A DNA stretch of 64,000 bases from Paenalicyclobacillus macrosporangiidus (GTDB taxonomy: Bacteria > Bacillota > Bacilli > Alicyclobacillales > Alicyclobacillaceae), in NCBI RefSeq assembly GCF_900116805.1, contig NZ_FPBV01000007.1, forward strand, positions 87,880-151,879, in the 5' to 3' direction. Under the pieces are notes generated by a model. The model saw only the letters and a list, made by a program, of their open reading frames with translations. It was not told where the DNA came from and did no database searches. Below are positions 36,639-44,837 of this stretch, one piece after another; position 1 is the stretch's first letter; each line of letters starts with the position of its first letter. The position numbers were made by a program, and so were the translations under genes.

Positions 36639-37619
36639 TTGCCTGTGGAACCGCGTCCTCCTTTTCCGAGGCGGCATGCCGATTCCGTGATCGATCAATA
36701 CCGTCATGGCCAAATCGCCCTGCAGGAAGCGTTGAAGCACCTCTCCGGCGATCCCGGGGCCGAGCCGGTCCCCTCCGAGCCACGATGGACCAAGGAGCGG
36801 CTGGCGTCCATCCTCTCCGAGCTGGACACCCTCGTCGGGCTCGAGCCGGTGAAGGCGGTGGTCCGCGAGATCTTCGCCTACCTGTACATGCAGGAGCGGC
36901 GCCGCCAACACCATTTGCAGTGCGAGCCTGTGGTGCTGCACATGGTGTTCAAGGGCAACCCCGGCACCGGAAAGACCACCGTGGCCCGAATGCTGGCGCG
37001 GATGTTCCACGCCTGCGGGCTGCTCGAGGGCGGACACCTGGTCGAGGTGGAGCGGGCGGATCTGGTCGGCGAATACATCGGGCACACCGCGCAGAAGACC
37101 CGCGAGGTGGTCAAGAAGGCGCTCGGCGGGGTGCTGTTCATCGACGAAGCCTATTCGTTGGCCCGCGGTGGCGAGAAGGACTTCGGCCGCGAGGCCATCG
37201 ACTGCCTGGTCAAGAGCATGGAGGACCACCGCAATGAATTCATCGCCATCATCGCCGGGTACGAGGCGGAGATGGATTGGTTCCTCGCCACCAATCCGGG
37301 GCTGCCGAGCCGCTTCCCGATCCACATCACGTTTCCCGACTACGACGTCTCGGCGCTCCTGGAGATCGCCCGGCGCACCGCGGCGCAGCGGCAGTACCGT
37401 CTGAGCCCCGAAGCCGAGGTGAAGCTGCGCAACCACCTGGAAGGGGTGCGCCGGGTCGCGCCGGCGGCTGAATTCAGCAACGCGCGCTTTGTCCGAAACG
37501 TCATCGAAAAGGCCATCCGTCGGCAGGCCCTGCGCCTGTTCGACGTCCCCCGGCTGAGCCGGGACCAGGCGATGACACTGCAGCCGGAGGATTTTCGGTG
37601 GGAGGGGATCATGCCGTGA
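36639..37619 (+). CDS. spoVK: Stage V sporulation protein K, CbxX/CfqX-type AAA ATPase
   Basis: A 326-residue AAA ATPase of the SpoVK/CbbX class, needed for spore maturation in B. subtilis. Walker A is GNPGTGKTT (about 106-114) and Walker B VLFIDEAYSL (about 165-174). The sensor region has IIAGYEAEMDWFLATNPGLP, SRFPIHITFPDY and RFVRNVIEKAIRRQALRL. The TTG at 36639 follows GAGGTGA by five bases; GTG 36645 is the alternative. It begins a chain of six genes with overlapping ends reaching ynbB. Confidence 0.95.
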   Translation: MPVEPRPPFPRRHADSVIDQYRHGQIALQEALKHLSGDPGAEPVPSEPRWTKERLASILSELDTLVGLEPVKAVVREIFAYLYMQERRRQHHLQCEPVVLHMVFKGNPGTGKTTVARMLARMFHACGLLEGGHLVEVERADLVGEYIGHTAQKTREVVKKALGGVLFIDEAYSLARGGEKDFGREAIDCLVKSMEDHRNEFIAIIAGYEAEMDWFLATNPGLPSRFPIHITFPDYDVSALLEIARRTAAQRQYRLSPEAEVKLRNHLEGVRRVAPAAEFSNARFVRNVIEKAIRRQALRLFDVPRLSRDQAMTLQPEDFRWEGIMP

Positions 37620-38239
37620 AACGGAGCCTCGTCATCGGCAAGACGAACGTCGGCAAGACATTGTTTTGCATCCACTTCGCCCGCTACATGGGGGTGCGGG
37701 AGCTGCGTTGGCTGGTCGAGGAGGCAGACGGGCGCACAGACTGCCGCGTCATGTCGGTGGCGGAGGCGGAGGCGTCCCTCTCGGACGTTCATCCCCACCG
37801 GACGCGGTGTCTGCAGTCTGTCGCTGTCGAATTCCCGGCCGGAAAAACGGTTCGCCAACTGCTGTTGACGGATACCACGGGCCTGACGGAGGGGATTCAC
37901 CCGGAACCGGCGCTGCGCGAGGCCATGGCCCAGACGCTGCAGGCGATGACGGACGCCAGCGTGATCCTGCACATGGTCGACGCGTGGGCCATCGGACATG
38001 CGCTCGGCGGGGCCGCGGGCCCCGGCCGCGTCTGGGACGCCCTCGAAGCGCAACTGGCGGACTTCGGCGTCCGGCACGGGGGATACGTGCTGCTGGCCAA
38101 CAAGATGGACCTGCCAGGGGCGATGGACGGCTACCGTTTCCTGTGCAAACGGTACTCCCGCCAACGCGTCCTGCCCGTCTCCGCGCTGCACGGGACCGGG
38201 TTTCGGGAGGTGAAGCAGGTTGTCTGGCGGTTTGCTTGA
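37616..38239 (+). CDS. Small GTP-binding protein of unknown role
   Basis: A 207-residue TRAFAC-type GTPase. The motifs are G1 GKTNVGKT (8-15), G3 DTTG (86-89), G4 NKMD (162-165) and a G5-like VSAL. No extra domains or membrane segments are seen, so it is a stand-alone G domain. I cannot match it to a named Bacillus GTPase. The GTG at 37616 overlaps the spoVK stop (GTGA) and follows GGAGGGG by eight bases, and its end overlaps the next gene by 20 bases. Coupling with spoVK and a membrane protein hints at a sporulation or envelope role, which is inference. Confidence 0.75.
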   Translation: MKRSLVIGKTNVGKTLFCIHFARYMGVRELRWLVEEADGRTDCRVMSVAEAEASLSDVHPHRTRCLQSVAVEFPAGKTVRQLLLTDTTGLTEGIHPEPALREAMAQTLQAMTDASVILHMVDAWAIGHALGGAAGPGRVWDALEAQLADFGVRHGGYVLLANKMDLPGAMDGYRFLCKRYSRQRVLPVSALHGTGFREVKQVVWRFA

Positions 38240-38852
38240 GTGGGGGATCCCCTTTCTGACGATGCTGTTGGCCGGCGCCGCCATCAAGCTGATGGATGAC
38301 CACCTGGACGCCGAGTACGACGTGTGCCGCGGAGAGCAGACCCTGGCCATCCGCTTCGGCCGCGCGGTCCTGCCGTACACCATGGTGGCCGGCCTGTTGG
38401 CTGCCGCCGCCGACCACCGGCTTGCGTGCGCGCTCTTCTTCGCGAGCTATGCGGTCGGGATGTTCAGCCGGCTGGGGGAGCGCCTCCCGACCGGTCTGCC
38501 CGCCTGGGCCGAAACCCTGCTCGCCGTCGCGCTGGCCGCCCTCGTGTCGGGCTGGCAATGGGCGCTGTGGGCGCTGGCGCTCATGGCCGCCATCGACTGG
38601 ACGGACGATCTCGCCGACGCCGCCAAGGACGCCCTCACCGGCCAGCGCAACCTCGCCCTTCGCGTCGGGGTGGTGGAGACGACCCTCCTCGCCCTGTTGG
38701 CGCTGTGTGTCGCAGTCGTGCTGAACGCCAAGGGTACGGCGATGGCCTTTGTCGCCTTCGCGCTGCTCACGCTGGCGTCCGAGGCCACGACCGTGCGGTT
38801 GTGGGATCCGGAGGAAGGGAGGGAGGATCCGGGATGGCCTGGTCGTGGGTGA
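38220..38852 (+). CDS. Polytopic membrane protein with UbiA-like Asp motifs
   Basis: A 210-residue protein with about six hydrophobic segments. Two acidic motifs, DDHLDAEYD (about 26-34) and DDLADAAKD (about 123-131), are each followed by a G..TLAIRFG- or G..NLALRVG-type stretch. Each resembles the second Asp-rich motif of UbiA prenyltransferases, but the protein is shorter than that family (about 290). It may be a reduced UbiA relative or a convergent resemblance. The TTG at 38220 follows GGGAGGTGA by six bases. Both ends overlap neighbours by about 20 bases. Function unknown. Confidence 0.6.
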   Translation: MSGGLLEWGIPFLTMLLAGAAIKLMDDHLDAEYDVCRGEQTLAIRFGRAVLPYTMVAGLLAAAADHRLACALFFASYAVGMFSRLGERLPTGLPAWAETLLAVALAALVSGWQWALWALALMAAIDWTDDLADAAKDALTGQRNLALRVGVVETTLLALLALCVAVVLNAKGTAMAFVAFALLTLASEATTVRLWDPEEGREDPGWPGRG

Positions 38853-39049
38853 TTCCGCTGTGCATCGCGATCGCGCTGGCCGCCTTCACGGCGGGAAGGC
38901 GGGCCGGCGCCCGGCAAGGGCGATCCCGCGCGCTCGCGGAGGCCCCCCTGCAGCTTCGTCGCCAAGCGTTGCTGGAGGGTGTGTGCCCGATTTGCGACGC
39001 CCCCCGCTCGCAGTGTTACAATGAGCAGACAGGACACACGGGGGGATGA
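38834..39049 (+). CDS. Small membrane protein with CxxC motif
   Basis: A 71-residue protein with one N-terminal membrane segment (WVIPLCIAIALAAFTAG), a basic stretch and a C-terminal CPICDAPRSQCYNEQ that could bind metal or form a disulfide. GGGAGG lies upstream of the ATG. It overlaps the preceding gene by 19 bases and shares ATGA with hflX. I do not recognise a family. Confidence 0.6.
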   Translation: MAWSWVIPLCIAIALAAFTAGRRAGARQGRSRALAEAPLQLRRQALLEGVCPICDAPRSQCYNEQTGHTGG

Positions 39050-40350
39050 CGGTGCAGACGACGCGGGTGGTGCTCGGCGTGCGGCGGCCGCCCAGGGAAC
39101 CGGAGCGGGCGTACGAGGCGCGGGTCGCGGAGCTGACGGGGTTGTGCGAAGCGGCAGGTGCCACCGTGTGCGCGGTCTGCGCGCAGACGCGCGAGCGCAT
39201 CGACGCAGCACTGTATTTGGGCAGCGGCAAAATCGATGAGATCCGGGCGCAGGTGGCCGCTTGGGACGCGGAGTTGGTCATCTTCGACGGGGAGCTGAGC
39301 CCCGCGCAGGTCCGCAACCTGGAGAACCGGCTGGACTGCCGCGTGCTGGACCGCACGCAGCTCATCCTGGATATCTTCGCGCTGCGGGCGCGCACCCGGG
39401 AAGGGCGGCTGCAGGTCGAAATCGCGCAACTGCAGTACCTGTTGCCGCGGCTGACCGGCCGGGGCGTCGAAATGTCGCGGCTCGGCGGCGGCATCGGGAC
39501 GCGCGGGCCTGGAGAGACCAAGCTCGAAACCGACCGGCGGCGCATTCGCGAGCGGATCGACAAACTGCGCGGCGCGTTGGCGGACGTCCGCCGGACACGA
39601 CAGGTGCAGCGGGCGCGCCGCTCGGAAGCGGTGCCTTCCGTGGCACTGGTCGGGTATACGAATGCCGGGAAGACCACCCTGTTGGCTCGCTGGACGGCCG
39701 ACCGTGGCACGGGGGATGTCCAGACCGGCCGGGAGCGTCTGTTCGACACGCTTGATCCGGTCGCCAGACGGGTCCGCAGCGGCGGTTCGGGCGAGTTTGT
39801 GCTGATGGACACGGTGGGGTTCGTCCAGGACCTGCCCCATCTTTTGGTCGACGCGTTTCGAGCGACCTTGGAGGAAGTGCTTGCGGCGGACCTCATCGTG
39901 CACGTGGTGGATGCGACGGGTCCGGTGGAAACCCGGTTGGAGACCACGTACCGGGTGCTCGGCGAGATCGGTGCGCTGGACAAGCCGGTGCTGACGTGGT
40001 TCAACAAGATGGACGCGGCCCGGTGGCAGCCGGCGCCGGATCCGCATGCGGCCGTGACCTTGTACGGTTCGGCTGCGTCCGGGGAGGGCGTGTCGGCGTT
40101 GTACGACGCGGTCGACCGCTTGCTCGCGCTCGATCCGGTGGAGGTGCACGTCGCGGGGCCGCTGCAGGCGCAGGAGATATGGCGCGAGATCGCCCGCGCC
40201 GGCGCGGTGACGGAGGTGCAGGAACTGGGACCAGGTGAAGCGGAGGCGGTGGTGCGCGTGCCGCGGCGCTGGGCGGACCGCCTGTGCAGGCGCATCCGGG
40301 CCGCGAGCGATTCGTTTCGGGTGACGGTGACAGGAGGGGTGCTGCGGTGA
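39046..40350 (+). CDS. hflX: HflX-type ribosome-associated GTPase
   Basis: A 434-residue HflX (YnbA). It binds 50S subunits and splits or rescues stalled ribosomes under stress in characterised species. The N-terminal domain contains LYLGSGKIDEI, IFDGELSPAQVRNLE and the glycine-rich linker SRLGGGIGTRGPGETKLETD. The G domain has GYTNAGKTT (about 203-211), DTVGFVQDLPH and NKMD. The ATG at 39046 overlaps the preceding stop; a GTG at 39052 is better spaced from the G run and may be used. It is followed by ynbB as in Bacillus. Confidence 0.95.
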   Translation: MTVQTTRVVLGVRRPPREPERAYEARVAELTGLCEAAGATVCAVCAQTRERIDAALYLGSGKIDEIRAQVAAWDAELVIFDGELSPAQVRNLENRLDCRVLDRTQLILDIFALRARTREGRLQVEIAQLQYLLPRLTGRGVEMSRLGGGIGTRGPGETKLETDRRRIRERIDKLRGALADVRRTRQVQRARRSEAVPSVALVGYTNAGKTTLLARWTADRGTGDVQTGRERLFDTLDPVARRVRSGGSGEFVLMDTVGFVQDLPHLLVDAFRATLEEVLAADLIVHVVDATGPVETRLETTYRVLGEIGALDKPVLTWFNKMDAARWQPAPDPHAAVTLYGSAASGEGVSALYDAVDRLLALDPVEVHVAGPLQAQEIWREIARAGAVTEVQELGPGEAEAVVRVPRRWADRLCRRIRAASDSFRVTVTGGVLR

Positions 40351-41660
40351 AGGGGAGTCCCCGGGATGAGGCGGTACGTCTGGTGGAGGCGTGCCGGCGT
40401 GAGGTCGCGGAGAGGCTGCAGGAAGTGGACGAGCTGGCTCTGGCCAACCAGCGCCGGGTCCTCGAAGCCCTGTGGGCGGAGCGGGTCACGGCATCCGATC
40501 TGCAGGGTTCCACGGGCTACGGGTATGGTGACGAGGGGCGCGACAAGCTGGAGCGCGTGTACGCGCGCGTGTTCGGCGCGGAGGCTGCCTTGGTGCGCCC
40601 GCAGGTGGTCTCGGGGACACACGCGCTGCGCTTGGGACTGTTCGGCGTCCTGCGCCCGGGCGACCACCTGGTGTTCGCCACGGGCGCGCCGTACGACACC
40701 CTGGAGGCGGTGGTGGGCCTGCGCCCGGCGCCGGGCAGCCTCGCCGAATGGGGCGTGTCGCACACGGTGGTGCCCCTGGCGGACGGGGGCAGCGTGGATT
40801 TGGATGGCGTGCGCGCGGCCCTGACACCGCGGACGCGGGCGGTATTCTTCCAGCGATCCCGCGGGTACAGCGACCGCCGCGCCCTCTCCGTGGCGGAGCT
40901 GGAGGTTTCTTTCCGCGCGCTGCGGGCGGAGCGTGCCGACCTGGTCCTGATGGTCGACAACTGTTACGGCGAGTTTGTGGAGGACCGGGAGCCGACCCAC
41001 GCGGGAGCGGACCTGGTGATGGGGTCGTTGATCAAGAATCCTGGCGCGGGCATCGCGCCGACGGGCGGCTATGTAGCCGGGCGCGCGGAATGGGTGGCGC
41101 GCGCGGCGGACCAACTCACAGCGCCCGGGCTCGGCGCGGAGGCGGGGCCGAGCCTCGGGGTACTGCGCCTCCTCTATCAGGGCCTGTTCCTGGCGCCGCA
41201 CACGGTGGCCCAGGCGCTGAAAGGTTCCATCCTCGCCGCGCGGGTGTTGGAGTGCCTCGGGCTGGAGGTGTCACCGCGGTGGCAGGAACCGCGCGCCGAC
41301 CTGATCCTCGCCGCGCGGTTCGGAGACCCGGACCGGCTGTTGGCATTCTGCCAGGCGGTGCAAGGGGCGGCGCCGGTCGACGCGTCTGCGCGCCTGGAGG
41401 CGGCGCCGATGGCGGGCTACGAAGACCAGGTCGTGATGGCGGCGGGGACGTTCATTCAGGGGGGATCCCTGGAATTGTCGGCCGACGCCCCGATGCGCCC
41501 GCCTTACATCGGGTACCTGCAAGGGGGTCTGACGTTTGAGCACGTGGTCATCGCCCTCGAAGAGATCGCCAGGGCATATCTCGAGGGCGCGTCCGCTGCG
41601 GCGCGGACGGCGGGGACGACGCCCGAGCCGAAGCCTGCGAATGCGCCGGGGAAGCGTTAA
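40347..41660 (+). CDS. ynbB: YnbB: PLP-dependent methionine gamma-lyase-like protein
   Basis: A 437-residue PLP enzyme of the YnbB/aluminium-resistance (Met_gamma_lyase) family. Conserved features are STGYGYGDEGRDKLERVYA, PQVVSGTHALRLGLFG and the PLP-binding Lys230 in GSLIKNPGAGIAPTGGY. The natural reaction is not firmly known; a C-S lyase activity is presumed from homology. The GTG at 40347 shares GTGA with the hflX stop, with AGGAGGGG seven bases upstream. It is the last gene of the overlapping chain and precedes glnR as in B. subtilis. Confidence 0.93.
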   Translation: MKGSPRDEAVRLVEACRREVAERLQEVDELALANQRRVLEALWAERVTASDLQGSTGYGYGDEGRDKLERVYARVFGAEAALVRPQVVSGTHALRLGLFGVLRPGDHLVFATGAPYDTLEAVVGLRPAPGSLAEWGVSHTVVPLADGGSVDLDGVRAALTPRTRAVFFQRSRGYSDRRALSVAELEVSFRALRAERADLVLMVDNCYGEFVEDREPTHAGADLVMGSLIKNPGAGIAPTGGYVAGRAEWVARAADQLTAPGLGAEAGPSLGVLRLLYQGLFLAPHTVAQALKGSILAARVLECLGLEVSPRWQEPRADLILAARFGDPDRLLAFCQAVQGAAPVDASARLEAAPMAGYEDQVVMAAGTFIQGGSLELSADAPMRPPYIGYLQGGLTFEHVVIALEEIARAYLEGASAAARTAGTTPEPKPANAPGKR

Positions 41661-41700
41661 CATTCCTGACTTGTAGGCGGCAAGGAGTGGATGTTAAGAT
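41657..41700 (+). promoter_or_regulatory. Candidate glnRA promoter
   Basis: TTGTAG at 41671-41676, an 18-base spacer and TAAGAT at 41695-41700 could form a sigma-A promoter. TTAACAT at 41657-41663 and ATGTTAA at 41691-41697 are inverted half-sites flanking it. They resemble the TGT/ACA halves bound by GlnR but are not spaced like the usual TGTNA-N7-TNACA site. Confidence 0.4.
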
Positions 41701-41730
41701 ACGCGTAAGGAACACTCGGAGGGATGCCCC

Positions 41731-42117
41731 GTGGACCTGAACACGCGCAAGGAGATGCCGGTGTTTTCCATCAGCGTGGTTCAGAAACTCACCGGTCTGT
41801 CGGCCCGGCAGATTCGTTACTACGAGCAGCATGGGCTGGTGAAGCCGGCGCGATCGCAGGGAAATCAACGCCTGTTCTCCTTCTTGGACGTGGAGCGGCT
41901 CCTGCAGGTGCGCGAGCTGCTCGACTCCGGGATGAACATGGCCGGCGTGCGGGCGTACTTCGAAAAGAACAAGCACCAACTGCCTGGCAGGCAGGCGGAG
42001 CCGTCGGACAAGGAACTGTTCCGCTGGTTGGAGTCCCAGGTGCTTGAGCCCTCGTCGCGGGGGGCGGAATCGGAATTCCAAGGCGATTTGTCACGGCTTC
42101 TGCGGCGAAGGCCGTGA
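41731..42117 (+). CDS. glnR: GlnR, MerR-family repressor of nitrogen genes
   Basis: A 128-residue MerR-type regulator that represses glnRA when nitrogen is plentiful, acting with feedback-inhibited glutamine synthetase. The winged helix is clear (FSISVVQKLTGLSARQIRYY, GLVKPARSQGNQRLFSFLDV). The C-terminal tail, which senses glutamine synthetase in B. subtilis, includes FQGDLSRLLRRRP. The GTG at 41731 follows GGAGGG by seven bases. It is directly upstream of glnA, with 102 bases between, and is probably co-transcribed. Confidence 0.95.
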   Translation: MDLNTRKEMPVFSISVVQKLTGLSARQIRYYEQHGLVKPARSQGNQRLFSFLDVERLLQVRELLDSGMNMAGVRAYFEKNKHQLPGRQAEPSDKELFRWLESQVLEPSSRGAESEFQGDLSRLLRRRP

Positions 42118-42219
42118 CGGGAATTACGTCGGCACCGGACGGCGGGCCCTCCAGGTGGAGGGGCGCCCGCCGGGGGTCCGGCTGTGTCCGCACCGCATCA
42201 GGGCGAAGGAGGAAACCAC

Positions 42220-43557
42220 ATGCGCACGGCGTACACGCGGGATCAGATTTTGCAGATTGCGAAAGACGAAAACGTTCGCTACATACGCCTTCAGTTTACG
42301 GACCTGTTCGGGGTTGTCAAGAATGTGGAAATCCCGGTAGATCAGTTGTCGAAGGCGCTCGACAACAAGATCATGTTCGATGGGTCGTCCATCGAAGGGT
42401 TCGTCCGGATTGAAGAGTCGGATATGTATCTCATTCCCGACCTGTCGACGTGGCTCATCTTCCCATGGGACTCCGGGCAAGGACGGGTGGCGCGGCTCAT
42501 CTGTGACATCCATCTCCCGGACGGGCAACCGTTCCCGGGCGATCCGCGAGGCGTCCTCAAGCGGGTGCTCGGCGAGGCCAAAGCCATGGGATTCGACTCG
42601 TTCAACGTGGGTTCCGAGCCGGAGTTCTTCCTCTTTAAGATGGACGAGAATGGCCGGCCCACCCAGGAGGTCAACGATGAAGGCGGCTACTTCGACTGGG
42701 CGCCGCTTGACCTCGGTGAGAATTGCCGGCGGGAGATCGTCTTGACGCTCGAAGCCATGGGATTTGAAATCGAAGCGTCGCACCACGAGGTGGCGCCGGG
42801 TCAGCACGAGATCGACTTCAAGTACGCCGACGCCGTGGAAGCGGCGGACAACATCGCCACCTTCCGGCTGGTGGTGAAGACCGTCGCACGGCAGTACGGG
42901 TTGCATGCGACCTTCATGCCGAAGCCGGTGTACGGCATCAACGGGTCGGGGATGCATTGCCACCTGTCTCTGTTCCGGAACGGCCAGAACGCTTTCTACG
43001 ACGAACGGGATGAACTCGGCCTGAGCACCACGTGCCGGCATTTTCTCGCCGGCATCTTGGCGCACGCGCGCGGCTTTACGGCCATCTGCAATCCGCTGGT
43101 CAACTCGTACAAGCGGCTGGTGCCGGGCTACGAGGCGCCGAGTTACGTCGCGTGGTCTGCGAAGAACCGGTCCCCGCTGGTCCGCATCCCGGCGGCGCGC
43201 GGGGCGAGCACCCGGATTGAGGTCCGCAGCCCGGACCCGTCGGGGAACCCCTATCTCACCATCGCGGTGATGTTGGCCGCCGGCCTGGACGGCATCCGCA
43301 ATCAGCTCTCGCTGCCGCCAGCCGTCAACCGGAACATCTACGTGATGACGGAACGGGAGAAGCAGGAGGCCGGCATCTGGAGCCTGCCCGAAAATCTCGG
43401 ACAAGCGCTGGAGGAGTTGAGCCGGGATGAGGTGTTGGTGCAGGCTCTCGGCGAACATGTGTTCACCCATTTTGTCGAGGCCAAGCGGATTGAATGGAAC
43501 CTGTACCGCACCCAGGTCAGCGAGTGGGAACGCGAGCAATACCTGAGCACATATTGA
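42220..43557 (+). CDS. glnA: Glutamine synthetase, type I alpha
   Basis: A 445-residue dodecameric enzyme making glutamine from glutamate, ammonia and ATP. Conserved blocks are [58 protein letters not shown] and [15 protein letters not shown]. It is the short form without an adenylylation loop, as expected with GlnR regulation. AAGGAGG lies seven bases before the ATG. It ends just before a hairpin shared with convergent lexA. Confidence 0.98.
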   Translation: MRTAYTRDQILQIAKDENVRYIRLQFTDLFGVVKNVEIPVDQLSKALDNKIMFDGSSIEGFVRIEESDMYLIPDLSTWLIFPWDSGQGRVARLICDIHLPDGQPFPGDPRGVLKRVLGEAKAMGFDSFNVGSEPEFFLFKMDENGRPTQEVNDEGGYFDWAPLDLGENCRREIVLTLEAMGFEIEASHHEVAPGQHEIDFKYADAVEAADNIATFRLVVKTVARQYGLHATFMPKPVYGINGSGMHCHLSLFRNGQNAFYDERDELGLSTTCRHFLAGILAHARGFTAICNPLVNSYKRLVPGYEAPSYVAWSAKNRSPLVRIPAARGASTRIEVRSPDPSGNPYLTIAVMLAAGLDGIRNQLSLPPAVNRNIYVMTEREKQEAGIWSLPENLGQALEELSRDEVLVQALGEHVFTHFVEAKRIEWNLYRTQVSEWEREQYLSTY

Positions 43558-43562
43558 AACAA

Positions 43563-43594
43563 AAGCGGCCTCCGGGGACGACCGGAGGCCGCTT
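43563..43594. terminator. Shared hairpin between glnA and lexA
   Basis: A perfect 13-bp stem, AAGCGGCCTCCGG at 43563-43575 and CCGGAGGCCGCTT at 43582-43594, has a six-base loop. On the minus strand it is followed by TTTTGTTT, so it is strongest for lexA, but it can serve both converging genes. Confidence 0.8.
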
Positions 43595-43613
43595 GGCTTG
43601 ACGGATCCGAAGG

Positions 43614-44249
43614 TCACCGGATGGCCCGAAAGACGCCGATGACCTTCCCAAGGATTTTGACGCTCGGGTACCGGAGCGGTTCCATGGCCGAATTCTCCGG
43701 TTGCAGACGGATGTGGTCCCGTTCGCGGAAGAACCGCTTGACGGTCGCCTCGTCTTCCTCGGTCATCGCGACCACGATGTCACCGTTGTTCGCCCAATCT
43801 TGCCGCCGGACAATCACATAATCCCCGTCGCAGATCCCCGCCTCTATCATGCTGTCCCCTTGCACGGTGAGCACGAAGACGTCTGCGTCGCGCGCCAAGT
43901 CCTTGGGCAAGGGAAAGTAGTCTTCGATATTCTCCACCGCCGTGATGGGCAGGCCCGCCGTGACGCGCCCGACCACCGGGGCGAAGACCACGCCGGCATT
44001 GCCGTCTGCAGGCGGGCGGCGGTCCGCGTCGTCCGAGGCATCCAGGAGTTCGATGGCGCGCGGTTTTGTCGGATCGCGCCGCAGCAAACCTTTCGCCTGC
44101 AACCGCTCCAGATGGCCGTGCACCGTGGAACTGGACGCCAGTCCGACGGCCTCGCCGATCTCGCGCACAGACGGGGGGTATCCTCTGTCGCGCACGGTTT
44201 TTCGGATAAAATCGAGAATCGCCTGCTGACGGCGCGTGAGCTTGGTCAC
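43614..44249 (-). CDS. lexA: LexA (DinR) SOS repressor
   Basis: A 211-residue LexA with an N-terminal winged helix ([36 protein letters not shown]) and an S24 autoprotease domain. The self-cleavage site is Ala98-Gly99 (VTAGLPI), with Ser133 (GDSMIEAG) and Lys171 (ATVKRFF) as the catalytic pair. The GTG start has GGAGGGC upstream on the minus strand; an upstream reading would cross its own operator. It is divergent from yneA and shares an intergenic region with three LexA boxes, so it should be autoregulated. Confidence 0.97.
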   Translation of the reverse strand: MTKLTRRQQAILDFIRKTVRDRGYPPSVREIGEAVGLASSSTVHGHLERLQAKGLLRRDPTKPRAIELLDASDDADRRPPADGNAGVVFAPVVGRVTAGLPITAVENIEDYFPLPKDLARDADVFVLTVQGDSMIEAGICDGDYVIVRRQDWANNGDIVVAMTEEDEATVKRFFRERDHIRLQPENSAMEPLRYPSVKILGKVIGVFRAIR

Positions 44250-44280
44250 AAGACGCCCTCCGTTCGCTGGGTTTGGCCAA

Positions 44281-44378
44281 AGTATACCATGCGGACAGCA
44301 CACGTGCAAACATTTGTTCGCATTCCCACTTGACAGGAACATATGTTCGATCTATTTTTGGATCAGAACGTGTGTTCG
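44281..44378. promoter_or_regulatory. Divergent SOS control region with three LexA boxes
   Basis: The LexA boxes are CAAACATTTGTTCG at 44307-44320, GGAACATATGTTCG at 44336-44349 and AGAACGTGTGTTCG at 44365-44378. The minus-strand lexA promoter is TTGCAC (complement of 44304-44309), 17 bases, TATACT (complement of 44281-44286), overlapped by the first box. The plus-strand yneA promoter is TTGACA at 44330-44335, 17 bases, TATTTT at 44353-44358, with the second box in the spacer and the third just downstream. Confidence 0.88.
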
Positions 44379-44393
44379 GGGGTGATTCCGGTG

Positions 44394-44753
44394 ATGCAGT
44401 CGATGAACGGAACGGCGCCGAGGGGAGCGCGTTTCGTGAATGGCCGCGTCCTCCGCACGCCACCGCACGGCCGCAAGCGTGGACGGGGATGGGCTGTGGT
44501 CATCTTGGCCGTCTTGGGCATGGCCGCTTGGTGGGCGATTCGGGGCGCAGTGGCAGAGGCTCAGTCGGGTCCCGTATGGTACACCGTCCAACCGGGCGAC
44601 ACGCTCTGGCAGGTTGCGCGAAAGACGTTGCCCGATGTCGCACCGGATCAGGCGGTTTTGGAGATCTTGCGCGCAAATGGACTGGAGCGGGCCGTCGTTC
44701 AACCGGGTCAAACCCTGCTGTTGCCGCAGGGAGCGCGATTGCCGCGGGAATGA
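44394..44753 (+). CDS. yneA: YneA-like SOS cell-division inhibitor with LysM domain
   Basis: A 119-residue protein with one membrane segment at 33-50 (WAVVILAVLGMAAWWAI) and an external LysM domain starting at about 62 (WYTVQPGDTLWQVA). This is the architecture of B. subtilis YneA, which delays division after DNA damage. The ATG at 44394 follows GGGGGTGAT by seven bases. It is divergent from lexA under three LexA boxes, strongly supporting an SOS role. It has a longer basic N-terminal tail than Bacillus YneA. Confidence 0.85.
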   Translation: MQSMNGTAPRGARFVNGRVLRTPPHGRKRGRGWAVVILAVLGMAAWWAIRGAVAEAQSGPVWYTVQPGDTLWQVARKTLPDVAPDQAVLEILRANGLERAVVQPGQTLLLPQGARLPRE

Positions 44754-44837
44754 GAATTTTCGTGATCATCCGCTGTGATTCGCCGCGTTCCTGCGGCGTA
44801 TGACAGGATTCGACGACACGGTTCTGCACGAACGGCC

